Shown in pieces: positions 11,437-24,659 of a stretch of 64,000 bases of DNA; positions within the stretch are counted from its first letter, which is position 1; each line of letters opens with the position of its first letter. The stretch is from Lonicera japonica. Its lineage: Eukaryota; Streptophyta; Magnoliopsida; Dipsacales; Caprifoliaceae. Location: NCBI GenBank assembly GCA_021464415.1, contig CM038470.1, positions 9,994,394 to 10,058,393 of the forward strand, read 5' to 3'. The notes beneath the pieces are model-generated. The model worked only from the letters and a program-made list of their open reading frames with translations, had not been told where the DNA came from and did no database searches. Made by a program: the position numbers and the translations under genes.

Positions 11437-12224
11437 TTGGGAAGGCGGTGAATTTTGGATGCAATTGGCCGAGTAATATACAACCATTTATGCATTATTT
11501 ATCAGCATTGTTTCAGTTAAGATCGATATTAAAAGGTGTCGGGATCCTCTTGGCAGTTGTTTCACAGGGCCCAAGAGCGATTTTGACACCATGCCAAGCA
11601 ATTGCCAGAAGAAAGCTGAGAGCTTCCAAGATCGATCTTGTCTAACCAAGATCGATCTTAGTGAAATTTTGCCAACAGTCATGAGCATGAGCAAGAACTA
11701 AGATCGATCTTTGTGGCTCAAGATCGACCTTAAAAGCTCTCGGGATCTTTATAGCATTTGTTTGACATGGCCCAACATCGATTATATTTTTATACAAATT
11801 AAAAGGCAAAGTGGGGTTACAAATAATATAATAACAAGGTATTCAAAGCATTAATTTAAGACAAAATACTAAATCCAAACAACCTTAAAAATCCTAAATA
11901 AAACTTAAAAGTTAATGGTTAGCACAAGTATTTATAAACTAAAATTAAAGGTCTTCATCATCAAAACATACAAGAAAAAGATATTAATAAGCTTTGTCAC
12001 ATCGGTGGTGGTGGTTGGAACTGGGCATCCCATGCTTGAAAGCGGTGGACTAGGTCTTGATAATAATCTTCCTCCATTTTGCTCAATGCCTCGTGACAGT
12101 TAAGGCTTTTTTGGCGAAAATCTTCAAACTGTTTGGTTTGGCGTTCTTTCATCGAAACCCATTAGTAGTGGAGCTTAGGCCGGGAAACCCTCACCCCGAG
12201 CCACGTGTGTCCTCTTTTGACGCA

Positions 12225-13003
12225 TTAAAAGCTGAACTTGCTCCTCGTGCCCTTACTCTTTTCCCTCTTCCATAGCCATGGGATCCCTTCTTCATATTGT
12301 ATCTCGGTGGGGTGTGTATAGAATTGTCCTTGAAACCATTTTAGTGTTGAATTATTGACAACTCCAAATTGTTTAATGATTTGATCCCATTCCTTCGCCT
12401 TCACTCTGTAATGTGCACAAAATCTTGTTATCAACACTCCCATTTTTACTGCCTTGTTCCCCTCAATTTTATAGCCGAGATGCCAATCAATTTCACAAAG
12501 TATCTTATTAAACAAATATTGTTATCTTTGGCAATATTGTAAACAATCAAAGCCTTATAAAAGTAGAAGGGGTTTTTATGGATGGTGGGATATATGCTAT
12601 TACAAATAACCATCAAAAGTTTATGCATATGAGGTAGTAAATTGGTTGATGGGATTTTGAATTTGTCATCTGGTTTAGAAATTCCAATTAAAATCTCAAG
12701 AACTGTGTTTTCATCCGGTGTGTCATTGGAGGAAGCATAAGATAATATGTAATTCCCAATAAATGGAATGCGTAAGAAATTACTTAAAGTATAAGGGCTA
12801 AAGGGAACTTCCTTACTACGGACAAATGCAAAATAATTGTAGTTGGTTTTTTTGATTAAGGAAGCAATAAATTCAAGGCAAATCATTGCGTTGTAATCAC
12901 CCACGTTCATCTTCAAGAAATTGATCCAACCTACCTTCCTTGCAAATTTGAGTAAGAACTCAAAGTCATGAAGATTTTCGATAACAGCAACCTTTTCTAC
13001 CAC
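12225..13003 (-). pseudogene. Putative plant transposon protein, frameshifted fragment
   Basis: A minus-strand frame of 185 residues (13003 to 12446) contains YFAFVRSKEVPFSPYTLSNF and later DDKFKIPSTNLLPHMHKLL. These resemble the plant-specific 'putative plant transposon protein' domain often found with retroelements and MULE derivatives, whose role is unknown. The sequence continues in another frame (12515 to 12225, CAHYRVKAKEWDQIIKQFG), so one indel around 12450-12510 breaks the gene. No start context, LTR or transposase is visible near it. The domain assignment is by remembered family pattern and is moderate. Confidence 0.45.
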
Positions 13004-13724
13004 AACAGTTGCTTACTAAACCAATCGTCACGCCAATTATTCTCGATCTCACTTCAGAACCTTTAATAGCCCTTCGTGGATTTGCTTTTAATTTAGTAGA
13101 TTTGGTGACATTTTTCCTTTTTTGAGAAGACAAAGAAGCCGTGTTTGATGGGTTTTTGGTTGATATTTAAGGGGGTGGCTTGAAATTGCAAAAACCCAAA
13201 AGCTATGTTTTGAAGATTTTCGAAATTGTGGTGTGGATTTCTAAGGTTGGAATACAGATTTAATGGTGTAAAGAATATGAAACTAAAGTTTATAGGGTTT
13301 GTGAGAGTGGCGTACCAAATGAAAAAGACGAAGACACTGAGTATGGTCCTTTTATATATGACACTTAATTTGTGATAAAGGATGAGATAGTGGGGAAGAA
13401 GGAGATGTGGGGAAATATGAGAAAATAAGGAGATTGGGGAAATAAGGACAGTGGGGAAATAATATTAAAATCTAAATTGTATTTCAAAGTTAATTAAGAT
13501 TTACTTATTACTTAATAATATTATAATCTAAATTTTTAATGTGAATGTACTTATTAATTTAGTTAATATTTTAATATTAAATTATTATTTAAAATAATAT
13601 TTATAAAAATAAATTAATAATTTTTTTTGTTAATTTATTCAAACTCGCGGATTAACTTAATATATAATATATAATACGAATGAACTTAAGAGCGAATTAT
13701 TGCAAGATATGGCGGATTAACTAA

Positions 13725-14108
13725 GGGCAGTGTTATTTACACCCCCATATCCGTCGAAGCACCACTCTTGTCACAAACCACTCTTAAAGGTGAATTTTTA
13801 ATCGCTAACACTCCTAAGATTTACCGAATGAGATGTGAGTGCATATACACATATTGGCCATATTTGAAGAGAGTTTATTTGTAATAAGTCGTATAATATC
13901 AGACAATGAATTAATGAAAGTATTTTTTAAATAAAGCTCACCTAATAAAAAGTGAATATACTTATATAAACTCGATTTATATGAAAAGAGTTGATATCAA
14001 GCAATAGATAGAACATTTATGGCAAATAAAAGAGTATTAAAATATATTTTTAATTAAATTTTTAGAAAGGTGTGTTTGTAACGAATTTCTCTGCGTAAAT
14101 AACACCGC
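13725..14108. mobile_element. MITE-like element just upstream of the helicase gene
   Basis: Left end GGGCAGTGTTATTTACAC and right end GCGTAAATAACACCGC form terminal inverted repeats sharing GTGTTATTTAC. A TAA precedes the left end and TTA follows the right, similar to the 3-bp targets of PIF/Harbinger (Tourist) elements but not identical. It is AT-rich with no ORF. Its right end is about 90 bases from the first codon of the helicase uORF. Confidence 0.55.
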
Positions 14109-14196
14109 TTAAATAAGCCCATTAATCCATGATGGGAAAACAATAGCGCGGCCGAGATACGAGGGAAAACCTAAGCCGAAAAAGAAAAGAAAGAAG

Positions 14197-14271
14197 ATGG
14201 AGCTGCAGTGTGGGAAAAGCTTCTTGTATACGAATCTTAAAGAAGGAGGAGGAGAAGATATTCATTCGTAG
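14197..14271 (+). CDS. Upstream ORF in the helicase leader
   Basis: ATG at 14197 opens a 24-codon frame closed by TAG at 14269-14271, 33 bases before the helicase ATG and in the same frame. It has no recognisable domain. If the leader is transcribed from upstream of 14197, this ORF would be met first by scanning ribosomes and could lower translation of the helicase. Whether the mRNA includes it cannot be seen from DNA. Confidence 0.35.
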   Translation: MELQCGKSFLYTNLKEGGGEDIHS

Positions 14272-14304
14272 AACAATACGGTGGTACAGAAAAGTAAACG
14301 AAAG

Positions 14305-17300
14305 ATGACACAACAACAGCAGCAGCAGCAGCAACAACAACAACAACCAGCATCAGCATCAGGAGGGAAGAAGAAGAAACAGAAACAGAAACAGAAGAAA
14401 CCACATGTCCCTAGCATTCCCGAACCCGCTCGTGTTCGATTAACTCGAGCCATTGACGAGTTCCGCAATTCCAATGATGCAGGTATATCAATTAAATTCC
14501 AAACGAATATGAAAATGCCTATTTCTGAAACTTGCAAAACTCACTATAGCCTTACTTATTAGGGTATTTGCTTTGTTTGGAAGTGATTAGAACGTAGAAC
14601 ATACAACCTGGCAGTGATTAGAACGAACAAGTATCTCTTGCTGGAGACGATATAATATATAGGGTTTTCTTAGATGTTGAACACTGAAAATCTGAAAAAC
14701 GTGCTTTGACTTTGTTTTGCTCTGGATGCCGAATAGAAGGCATTATACAGGTTACATTTATTATATGATATACAACAATAGCTAATAAATAAAAAGAATA
14801 GGCGCTGAATGCTGAATTTTATCCAATAAGCATTCAGCACTAGACTTGCCCCTTAGATGCTGAATGCTGAATTTTAATCCAATTCAGCAGAAGAGTTGAG
14901 AAAACAAACAGCATCTCTGCGATTCTACCTCTTAATCTTGAATAGACTTTCATTTAGCTTTAAGCGATAAAAATAAACACCACATTAATATATGGGAATT
15001 TGGTGTAGTCCAAGTTTTCGGGTGCATTTGATTAAACTTGTTTTTGTCACGGAAAGTGTCATGGCGTCCATCTTTGGCGGTGTCTTTCTGTCTGAATGCA
15101 TAATTTTTCATTTTCATGGTACCACACATTTTTTCAGCTCCACTCAGACCCGCATTTGCTTCTTCTTCTTTTTTTTGTATCTTTTTACCTAAAATAAAAA
15201 TTTGGAGGACATGATAGGATGTCAATTTTGGTTGAAGCGAATGTGCGAGGACGATTCCTAATTCAGAGGTGCTGTTTCTAGTGACAAATGTTTGTCCTTT
15301 CAATTTGAGGGATAGATGTAGTTGTTTGTAACAATCTCTAGGATCTACATTTGCCTCAAATTTGTACATTTGTAAGATTATGAAGCTTAGTGAAGAACTT
15401 GTAAATGAATTCATGCTCTGTGAATGCAGTTTACACATTTGAAGCCGTCTTGACAAAGGATGAACGTGCTGTTGTGCATAGTTTGTGCAGGAAAAGGGGT
15501 ATGAAGTCCAAAAGTACTGGGTGAGTATGTGCAGTTATATCTATTACAAGTTTACCACTGCGACACAGAGATATATACAATCATACAAGCCTCTTTTGTT
15601 TAGCCTTGTCTTTTAATATTAATGTTTATGCTTGTTTTCACAAGAACATATAGGCCTACTATCTGGAAATACGATGGCCCTTAAGATCTAATTTCTTATG
15701 AACATGAACTTGTGTAGGAAGGGGGATCAGCGGCGACTTTCCGTTTACAATGGTAAAACAAGTGTGGCTACGAAGAAGAATGACAAAGTCGCGTCTTTTT
15801 TTACATTTTCAGAAGAGGCAAAATATGCTTTACATGACTTATTTACACGGTATCCACCTGATGATCACGATATGAGTGAGAAAATAGATGACAAACACAT
15901 TGTGAAGTGCGAGAAAAGAAAGATGGATGATTTTTTCTGCAAACCTTCAATTAACAAGGCACAAATTGCAAAGAAGGAGGCATCACTCATCTCTGAAGTG
16001 AAAAAAAACCCAAAGTTGAGACAGGTTTGAGATACTCATTCTATTAATAGTGATATACTTTCTTTTGCATATCCAAAATAATAAAATACACAACGATGAT
16101 ATTCTTTCGGAGTGGATTTTAGTGTAGGAGTATACTATTTGTTTTGTGGTGTAGGGTGAAAATTTATTGCGATTTTATACTTTGCAGATTAGTGAAGCGA
16201 GGTCTAAGCTTCCAATTACAAGGTTTAAGGATGTCATTGCATCAACAGTAGAATCTCATCAGGTTCCTATATTTATTATGTTCATGTATTTATTTTGGGT
16301 ATCACATTGAGTCATTGACACATGTAACCTTTGTTCATGATATGTCAGATTTTGTAACTTTTCAAGATTTTATTTAGGCCTGCTGTTCTGGGTAGTAACC
16401 TTGTTGATTGTACCTGTGATTTTGATAACCAGATTTTTATGACCTTTCAAGACCTTATTTGTTTATTCAACGTTTCAATGCAGGTGGTGTTAATATCTGG
16501 TGAAACTGGATGCGGAAAAACCACGCAGGTTACTACTTCTTCATTATATCTTTTCTACTCTGTTTGATGTCAGGTATTGTTATGTCTATTGTCTGTTTTC
16601 TCTTTAGACAGATAAAAAATACACGAAATTCAGAACTTTATTTTGTCCACCTATATGGTTAGTCAAATTTTATGGAGTAGAATTTTGTCCATGCTGGAGA
16701 AATGTTCTTTCGGGGTGTCCCTGAGGTTTTGTCTAGCGGCTAGCAGCTGTTATTTTGTCGTTCTTTTTCCCTTTAAAGCTTCCTGTTAACTATACTTTAC
16801 ATCAGTTAATGCTTGATATCCACGCTGTATATGTACTTTTGGGGTTTCTAATAGGGTTTTGTGTACTAGCTAGAGGCTGTTATTCTGTCCTGTAATTTCA
16901 TTTTTTTTAAAGTTACCCGCTACATTTCCGTAGACATTGTAATTATAAAGTTTGAGCACTTTATTGCAAAATTTGCTTGACATCTTTTGACATTTCATTT
17001 ATCCTTTAACGGTAGGAAGTGTTCTCCTTATATAAAACATTTTTTCAGGTTCCCCAATATCTTTTGGATCATATGTGGGGTAAGGGTGAGACATGTAAAA
17101 TAGTCTGTACTCAACCACGAAGAATCTCTACGATATCAGGTTTGGCAAATGCCTGGACATTTCTTTGTACCTAGTTACTGTATACATTCTTATTGCCTTT
17201 CCTTATCACTTCGTTTTCTTCGCATATGCTTCATTTGTAGTTGCTGAGAGAATCTCTTCTGAAAGAGGCGAAACTGTTGGAGATACAGTTGGATACAAGG

Positions 17301-20300
17301 TATTTAGAAATCAGAATCTGTACTATTATATTAATGCAAGAAAGATTTCAACACTTTGAGGCCCTGTCATACTTTTTATTTCCGATTGTACTCCTACAAT
17401 CTTCTTTTTCATAAAAAGATATGCTTGCAAGGGATTCGAACCCTTGCTACTAAACAATCCAAACTCATGCTTGACCGCTGGGCTATTTCTCATTTTTATT
17501 GAATGTTTTTTTTTCAAATTATATACATGCGAGCAATTTTATCTGCAGTCATGAATAATGCAACATCCATCCCCCACAATATTTGTTTTTAAATCTTGGG
17601 AATCACTATGAATACATTTCTTGAGAATAGTATGTTCTCATTTTTGTCAGCGTAACAATGAGCGTACGGTTCAGATCAAAAAATATACGCCTTGCCTCAA
17701 GGCATAAGCCAAATGCCTCTTTTCAAACATTGCACCTATCGCCTTTGTTTAATTTCCTTCCTACCAAGCGCCTACGCTTATAATGTTGACTATGTTTGGA
17801 GACCTACCTGTATGTGTGCACAAAGAGAAAGGCTCGGGGGACAAAGAGATAAAAGAAGAGTGTCAAAAATATCCCCCATTAATATGGTCAAGTGTTCCTG
17901 TCCTATAGTCAACAACTTTTCCTCCATTTCTTCATTAAATTTTGTGGTAGAAAGGAAAGAAGAAAAGTGTAGGAAAGGCTTCATATATTTGGTTGGGTCC
18001 TGTTTTGTTGTATTGTTTGGTTTAATTTTAGGGTGTTAAGTTGTGACCGAGCTTACTCAAGTTTGAGTTAGCGAATACTCACCAAATTTGAACAAACTTA
18101 ATCAACTTGTCATATTATTGCCATCTTCAACTCACTGTAATCGAATAATTGATGCTGCTCTGGTTTGCTACAATCTCTTATCAAAGGCTGAACAGCTTTG
18201 TGTGATTATGTTTTGAATTTTTTCAATTAAATAGTCCATACCCCTCAACAATTAAAAAACAAATAGAAATTGAATTGCAAAACAAGTGATTTTCAGCAAA
18301 TGTTGTATATGGAAAACATTGTCTTTTCATGTTTTTCCCTCTCTCTCTCTCTCTCTCTCTCTTAATTATAAGCTATATGTTTAACTATTACTGAGTATCT
18401 CTTTCCCAGATACGGTTGGAGAGTAATGGCGGGCGGAATTCATCTATTGTGTTTTGCACCAACGGGGTACTGTTGAGGGTTCTGGTTTCTAAAGGCAGTG
18501 ATAGAGTGGAAAGAGAAGCTTCCATAACAATGGCAAGGGATGATGTTTCCGACATAACCCACATTATTGTGGTATTGATCTTTTTCAAAGTCGTTAATGA
18601 TAACACATATTATATGGTCCAACCAATTATAGCACATGATTACACTTTTTAACAGTAAGATGCTCACCTTCATGGTAAAAACAATGCGGGTTCTAGTCCC
18701 CTGGTAAACGCCATTATGGTAAGATTATGAATTGTTTAATAGGATAATTTGATCATAACTCATTATGCTAATAGGATTACGAATTGTTTAATAGGATAAT
18801 ATGATCATAACTCATTATGTTAGTGATTTGTGAATAATGTGTATGAATAGATATGTAAGACCAAAACTAGTGTGATTTTTGGACCGATGCATATACGATT
18901 CAACTACATATTTACCTTCAGTTGGTGGTTTTGGTGTGAAGTTTGTTCCCACAAATCCTTTTTTTTTTCCTTAAGAGATGCTAGTTGGCGTCTTTCGCCT
19001 TTTTTGAGATGTATCTGCATGATTTCATCTATTTATTTTTGTAGAGGTTTGTATACAAATGGTATATCTTGAGAAAAAGTACTTCATTTTTTCGTTTAAT
19101 AATTTGATTCTTAATGACCTCATTTTTATGTGTAGGATGAAATTCATGAAAGGGATCGCTTCTCTGATCTCATGCTAGCAATCCTCAGGTACTTTTCCTT
19201 GCTTTAGACTACAGCTTCATTCTTTTCTTGCATTACTCACTTGGACATGTTTATTAATAATTTTTGGGCTTTTTTCAACTTTGACTCCTGTTCTTAATGT
19301 GAAATTAGACTTATGCCCCTATCTTCATAATCGTTTGACTTTGCCCCTTGCATTTGGGGGGGGGGGGGGATCTCATAGAATTACGAACAGAAGGGGGGTT
19401 AAGTCGAAGAATTATGTTAAAAAAATTAGACATTGACTCCTGTTTTCACGTAATTCTGTTAGATTCCCTGCCTGCAGGAGGCAAAGCTTTACTTTTTTGG
19501 ATAATGAATTTCTTTCTAGAAATGATTTTTTGATGCAATCCTTGGATAGGGGAATGACATCAATTATCGAAATTTCTTTGTGTCCATTTTGTTGTAAAAT
19601 TTCAGAGAATAAATTTCTTATTTTCTGCAAATAGAAGTTTGTCCTGACTCCTGACTATTGTTACATATAAATTTCTCTTCTGATATCAGCTGTTTTGATC
19701 TGTAGAGACACGCTTCCTTCATATCCTCATTTACGTCTGGTTAGTATTAACATCATTTTATTTTTTATTTTTTGCATGGATTAGGGATCATTATATGAGT
19801 TTACTGTAGAAAGTTGCTGCTAAAGCACTCTTTCCTTACTGTCCAAATAATAATTTAATTAATAATTAGCTGACAATATAACCAAACATAAACCAACAGG
19901 TACTGATGAGTGCTACACTCGATGCTGAACGATTCTCACAATATTTTGGCGGCTGCCCAATAATACGAGTCCCTGGCTTTACTTATCCTGTAAAGCTTCT
20001 CTTCTCATCATAGATAATACTCCTTTTGTCTCATACAGATAGTCCTACTTTGATGTTGATACTTTATAAGGAAACATTAATTCCAACAAAATCAACGGTC
20101 AAGTATACAACACATATTGATCTGGTACATTGATCATGTCCCAAAAAGGAAATGGGACTATCAATTTGAGACATCCTAAAAAAAGATAGTGGGGGACTAT
20201 CTTTTTGAGGCGGAGGGAATACTAATTTACATTCTTCGTTGATTTTGTTCTGAGTTTTTGTGGCATTCGTTTTACAGGTCAAATCTTTCTACTTAGAAGA

Positions 20301-23300
20301 TGTGCTTTCTCTCCTAAAATCGACAAAAAATAGTCACCTTGATTTGACTAAAAGCAATATCATGATTGAGGAGTCCAAGTTAACAAAGGAAGATAGGGTT
20401 TCCCTTCAAGAAGCCATTGAGGAAGAAAAAGACTTACTTGATAAGTATCTATCAACTACCAAAGCTGAAGAAATTGACGTTGTTCTTATGGAGAGTTTAT
20501 TGACGAAAATATGCACCGACACGGAAAATGGAGCGATCCTTGTTTTCCTTCCTGGGTGGGATGATATAAACAGAACCCGAGAGAGGTTGCTTGCTGGTAT
20601 TTTCAAAGATTCTAAGAAATTTGTAATAATGTCTCTTCATTCTATGGTCCCATCGATGGAGCAAAGGAAGGTTTTTAAACGACCCCCTCATGGTTGCCGC
20701 AAAATTGTTCTTTCAACTAACATTGCCGAGACCTCTGTTACTATCGACGATGTTATTTATGTTATAGATAGTGGAAGGATGAAAGAGAAAAATTACGACC
20801 CGTATAATAACGTATCGACCCTCAACTCTTCTTGGATTTCGAAAGCGAGTGCAAAGCAGAGAGAAGGACGAGCAGGACGGTGTCAACCAGGAGTATGTTA
20901 TCATCTTTATTCAAAACTTCGAGCAGCTTCATTGATAGATTTTCAAGTTCCAGAAATTAGGAGAATTCCAATTGAGGAGCTTTGTTTGCAGGTAATTAAT
21001 TAATTATTTCTCTTTCTTGTACATAGCATTTTACAAGAAGGTGTGAATCTAGGTTACAGATAATTTGAATGAATGATGCAGTGGAACTCCTCTGGTGTTT
21101 CTTACGTACTAGGAAATGAAGATAGAAAAAGATGGAGAACATCTTACCAAATCACTTTTCTCCTTTCCATTTTTCTCAAAAAATTAGTAGTTCTATAATT
21201 TTCCAAACCTGCTTCTTAAATGTAGGGGAGAAGTGTTGTATTTTATGTACTATTTCTCCCCTTAATAAGTATGTCTTAGGAATGATTTTATTGTTGGCTT
21301 GGTTAGAGCATTTGTGCTATCAAGGTATCCTAAAAGATGGTAAAGATCCACATGAAATCTCATGATGTCAATTTCTTTGGTAAAGCCAAACTTCATATAT
21401 GAAATTAACCCTTTTTTTATTCCTAAAGAAATCACAGTAGGTCGGCAAAAATCACTTAGGTTCCTTTTAGTTCGTTCTTTGGATCGCTCCTCGCAATGCT
21501 AAATTCCTGTTCATCAAAGATTTCAACATTTGGTCGGAGTTTTGGAAAGCTATCCATGATTCCCAGAAAAGTATAGTTCCCTTCATCCATTCCCATAATT
21601 AATATATTAATGAGGGGAAAGCTAAGGATTGCCAGGAATCCTTTCATATTTTTCTTTTGTTTTGACCGAAATTACCCCTATTTTTAACAAATAACTAAAT
21701 ATTGTTATTTTGCATTTTAATAATCTAATATTTAATAATACATTTATAACAAGATGCCTAATTTTAATGTTTTAATAATATATTTGCAAGTTATTCTCAA
21801 TACGAGGGAGGATAGTTCACTTACCAAACATTGTCAAGGAATCTCAAATGCTAGGAGAGGAGCTTTCCTGGAATCTAAAATTCCAATTCCTTTCCTAAAA
21901 CTCAAACCAAACAAGCCCCCGAAAAGAAATCCCTCTTATAAAGGCCTTCTTCAGATAGTGAATTTTTGGTGTCTTGAAATTCTGTAATTGTTAAATGACA
22001 GAATTTTTAAACAAGCCATTGACAATAAAGATCCTACTGCGTTCTTATTGCTAGTGTTCGTTTTTCCTTGACAGGTAAAGATTCTCGATCCAGATTGCAA
22101 AATAGATGAATTCTTACAAAAGACATTGGACCCACCTATTTCAGAAACAATACGAAACGCAATTACCGTTCTTCAGGATATCGGGGCCTTATCACCTAAT
22201 GAGAAACTTACAGATCTCGGAAAGAAAATTGGTTCTCTACCAGTTCATCCACTAACAAGCAAGATGCTTTTCATTGCCATTCTAACAAATTGCCTTGACC
22301 CGGCTTTGACGTTAGCATGTGCTTCTGACTATAAAGATGCATTCACTATTCCCATACTATCCAACCAAAGGCAGAAAGCAGCAGCTGCAAAATCTGAGCT
22401 TTCCATGTTGTACGGTGGATATAGTGATCAATTAGCCATAGTCGCGGCATTCGAGTGCTGGAAAAAGGCCAAGGAAAAGGGTGAAGCAGCCAAGTTTTGT
22501 ACTTTATACCATGTTTCCACTGGTACTATGAAGATGCTCTTCAAAATGCGCAAACAACTCCAATTGGAATTACTTAAGAGTGGGTTTATTCCCGATGATG
22601 TGTCTGTTTGTAATGTTAACGCACATAATCCCGGTGTACTACGTGCAGTTCTTGTTGCTGGCCAGTATCCAATGGTGGGGAGATTGCTTCCCAAAAATGG
22701 AGGGCAGAGATGTGTTGTGGAGACTGCTGGTGGCAACAAGGTTCGGTTGCACCCTCAGTCAACTAACTATAAGTTGACTTTCAAGAAGTCTGATCGGCCT
22801 TTAATCGTTCACGATGAGGTAACTCGTGTAGACTCGGGTTTGATCATTAGGAACTGTAGTCTCATCGGGCCGTTGCCTTTGTTAATGATTGCAACAGAGA
22901 TTATAGTGGCTCCTACTAAAGAGAATGATGATGAAAATGGCTCTGAAGAGGATATTATGTCCACTCCGGATACTAAGGTTAAGGTTATTGTTGATCGGTG
23001 GCTTTCTTTTGAGTCTACTGCTATTGATGTTGCTCAGATTTACTGCTTGAGAGAGAGATTATCTAAAGCAATCATGCACAAGGTAAACTCTACTCTCTCT
23101 GTGGGTACTTTTCCAGACTTATTTAACCGAATATGCAATTAGTTTTTTTAGGAGTAAAACAACTTGCTTTAGCCTAATTTTCCACATTTTTGCTGACTCA
23201 ATTGCAAATTGAGCTTGCATGTCCCGGTCTACACCAATAATATACCTGCCAGCACGGCAGGACCTACCCTTTGATACCATTCTGTGATGTGGTGGGTCGT

Positions 23301-24313
23301 TACATCCATGACTCTTGGGTTCCAACATGCTTGACTCTTAGGTCCCAACATCCTTATTGGCACACTTCCAGTTAGGTTTCCCCTCTGACACCATTCTGTG
23401 ATGTCCTGGTATGGAGTAGAGTAAGATATTGTACACTTTGGACCCGACCCCTTATGGTTGTGCTTTTCCTCGAAAGGCATCTTACTTGGAAGAGCTACTG
23501 ACCACACGTGTATAGGGCATTAGTTCACCTCACTCAGGTAATGTGGGATGAACATTCATAGTGTGTAATCTAATAGCACCTACTGCATCGGTGCATCCAC
23601 ACTGGAGTACATACCCTGCTTGTAACATTGAGTCGTAACAAAGCTTGAGTAACTTGTTGTCTTTTTTGTTTTTTTATCTGTCTAATTGTTACAATGATGT
23701 TTCATAGGTCACGCATCCACGTAAAGTTCTTCCCGAGCTTCTTGAGGCGTCTATCAAATCAATTACGGCTACTCTATCAACTGATGGGATGTTGGGGATT
23801 CAGTCGACTACAATGGTGAGTACATGTGAAAATACCCATTTCTTACAGTCGCTTGGCCCACCTGAGATGTTTGCACATACTCCCAAAAATAAAGTTAAGC
23901 AACCTGCACCTACTAAGACTAAGACGAAAAAATTAAAAAATCCATCAAACCCGCATCCCCAACCCCCTTTGTCTGCAGCATTGGCGGGCCCATGCCAAAA
24001 TTTCCCTGCCAGAGTATTCTTGGGCCCCCATCAAACTTATCCAGATGGAGAATTTGCGGGCTATCAAATTTTCCCTGCCGGAGCATTCCCAGACTCGGAT
24101 CAAAATTTTCCCGCTGGAGCATTGAATTCATATAAACAAATTAATGGAGAGAGTGCGTATCTGTCTCAAATATCTCATGGAGTAGATGTGATTCCATCTG
24201 AAAATTTTGGGTCACATGGTCCCACTCCTGTGTTTGGGTCTTTGCCTGAGGTGCATGGAATGGTTACTCCGAGTGTGGGCGGCTCCTTAAAGCGGCGCCG
24301 CAGTGATAAATAG
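14305..24313 (+). CDS. DEIH-box ATP-dependent RNA helicase with R3H domain (NIH/DExH6-like)
   Basis: Fourteen exons close in frame: 14305-14482, 15430-15520, 15718-16024, 16188-16262, 16484-16528, 17049-17139, 17241-17299, 18410-18571, 19136-19188, 19706-19739, 19900-19989, 20278-20991, 22075-23082, 23708-24313; 1170 aa. An N-terminal run of 12 Gln and a Lys/Gln-rich stretch precede an R3H domain (about 40-92; [18 protein letters not shown]). The SF2 helicase core follows: motif I GETGCGKT 223-230, TQPRR 253-257, motif II DEIH 337-340, SAT 369-371, FLPG 485-488, TNIAETS 542-548, QREGRAGR 589-596, then winged-helix/ratchet and OB-fold regions. The family unwinds RNA using NTP in the nucleus. 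The C-tail has degenerate FPAGAF-type repeats and ends KRRRSDK, a possible nuclear signal. I see no ankyrin repeats, which some plant homologues carry. The start is the first ATG after an in-frame stop at 14269. Confidence 0.9.
14308..14349 (+). repeat. Glutamine-codon (CAA/CAG) repeat in helicase exon 1
   Basis: Twelve consecutive Gln codons (CAA2 CAG5 CAA5) directly after Met-Thr. Such tracts are prone to length change; the mixed codons suggest moderate stability. Confidence 0.9.
17418..17500 (-). repeat. tRNA-like (SINE head) sequence in helicase intron 7
   Basis: On the minus strand TAGCCCAGCGG (A box, 17475-17485) and GGTTCGAATCC (B box, 17432-17442) stand 32 bases apart, both matching Pol III internal promoter consensus. 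The flanks do not form a matching acceptor stem, so a functional tRNA is unlikely; a tRNA-derived SINE head is the better reading. Confidence 0.45.
18342..18362 (+). repeat. CT microsatellite in helicase intron 7
   Basis: About ten CT dinucleotides shortly before the exon 8 acceptor; it may contribute to the polypyrimidine context. Confidence 0.85.
20017..20222. mobile_element. Stowaway-like MITE in helicase intron 11
   Basis: Left end ATACTCCTTTTGTCTCATAC with inner AGATAGTCC and right end GGACTATCTTTTTGAGGCGG then AGGGAATAC are inverted repeats of the CTCCCTCCGTCCC type typical of Tc1/mariner-derived Stowaway MITEs. TA dinucleotides flank both ends (20015-20016, 20223-20224). No ORF. Confidence 0.7.
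23225..23640. repeat. Repeat fragment in helicase intron 13
   Basis: This GC-richer intron segment contains a near-duplicate of accattctgtgatgt at 23275-23289 and 23390-23404. The surrounding text (gatattgtacactttggacc and so on) resembles a dispersed plant repeat I have seen in introns. Boundaries and class are unknown. Confidence 0.35.
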
Positions 24314-24659
24314 TTAAATGATAGGAATCAAATGGGTCTCTTGTATGTTGGCTAAAGATGAAGTTAGACTAGGAAGTTGATGGTGTAGAGCTGCATGCTT
24401 CTAAATTTTGAGATACGGTTGAAGTAGGAACATTTTTGGGCTTGATAGATATATTTGTTAATGGGAAATAATTTTGCTTTTCCCATATATTTTCTGTAAT
24501 GATCCATTTGGTAGAAAGGGAAGAAAGTGTTGGCAGTGTTTATATAGATTATATCCTATTTGCAAATGCAAGCGTGGACTTGTTGGAGTCGGTTTTTATT
24601 TTGAAATGAAGGTTAAGTTTGTTCCTTATATTACTATAAAATAACAAAGTTCTAATTAA

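Noticed and set aside
11241..11495. Poly-leucine membrane-protein-like ORF
   Set aside because: Artefact of the AAT microsatellite.
14262..14537. Cysteine- and phenylalanine-rich minus-strand ORFs
   Set aside because: Produced by the CAG/CAA tract of helicase exon 1 read backwards.
17418..17500. Functional tRNA gene
   Set aside because: Good A and B boxes but no matching acceptor stem or clean anticodon arm.
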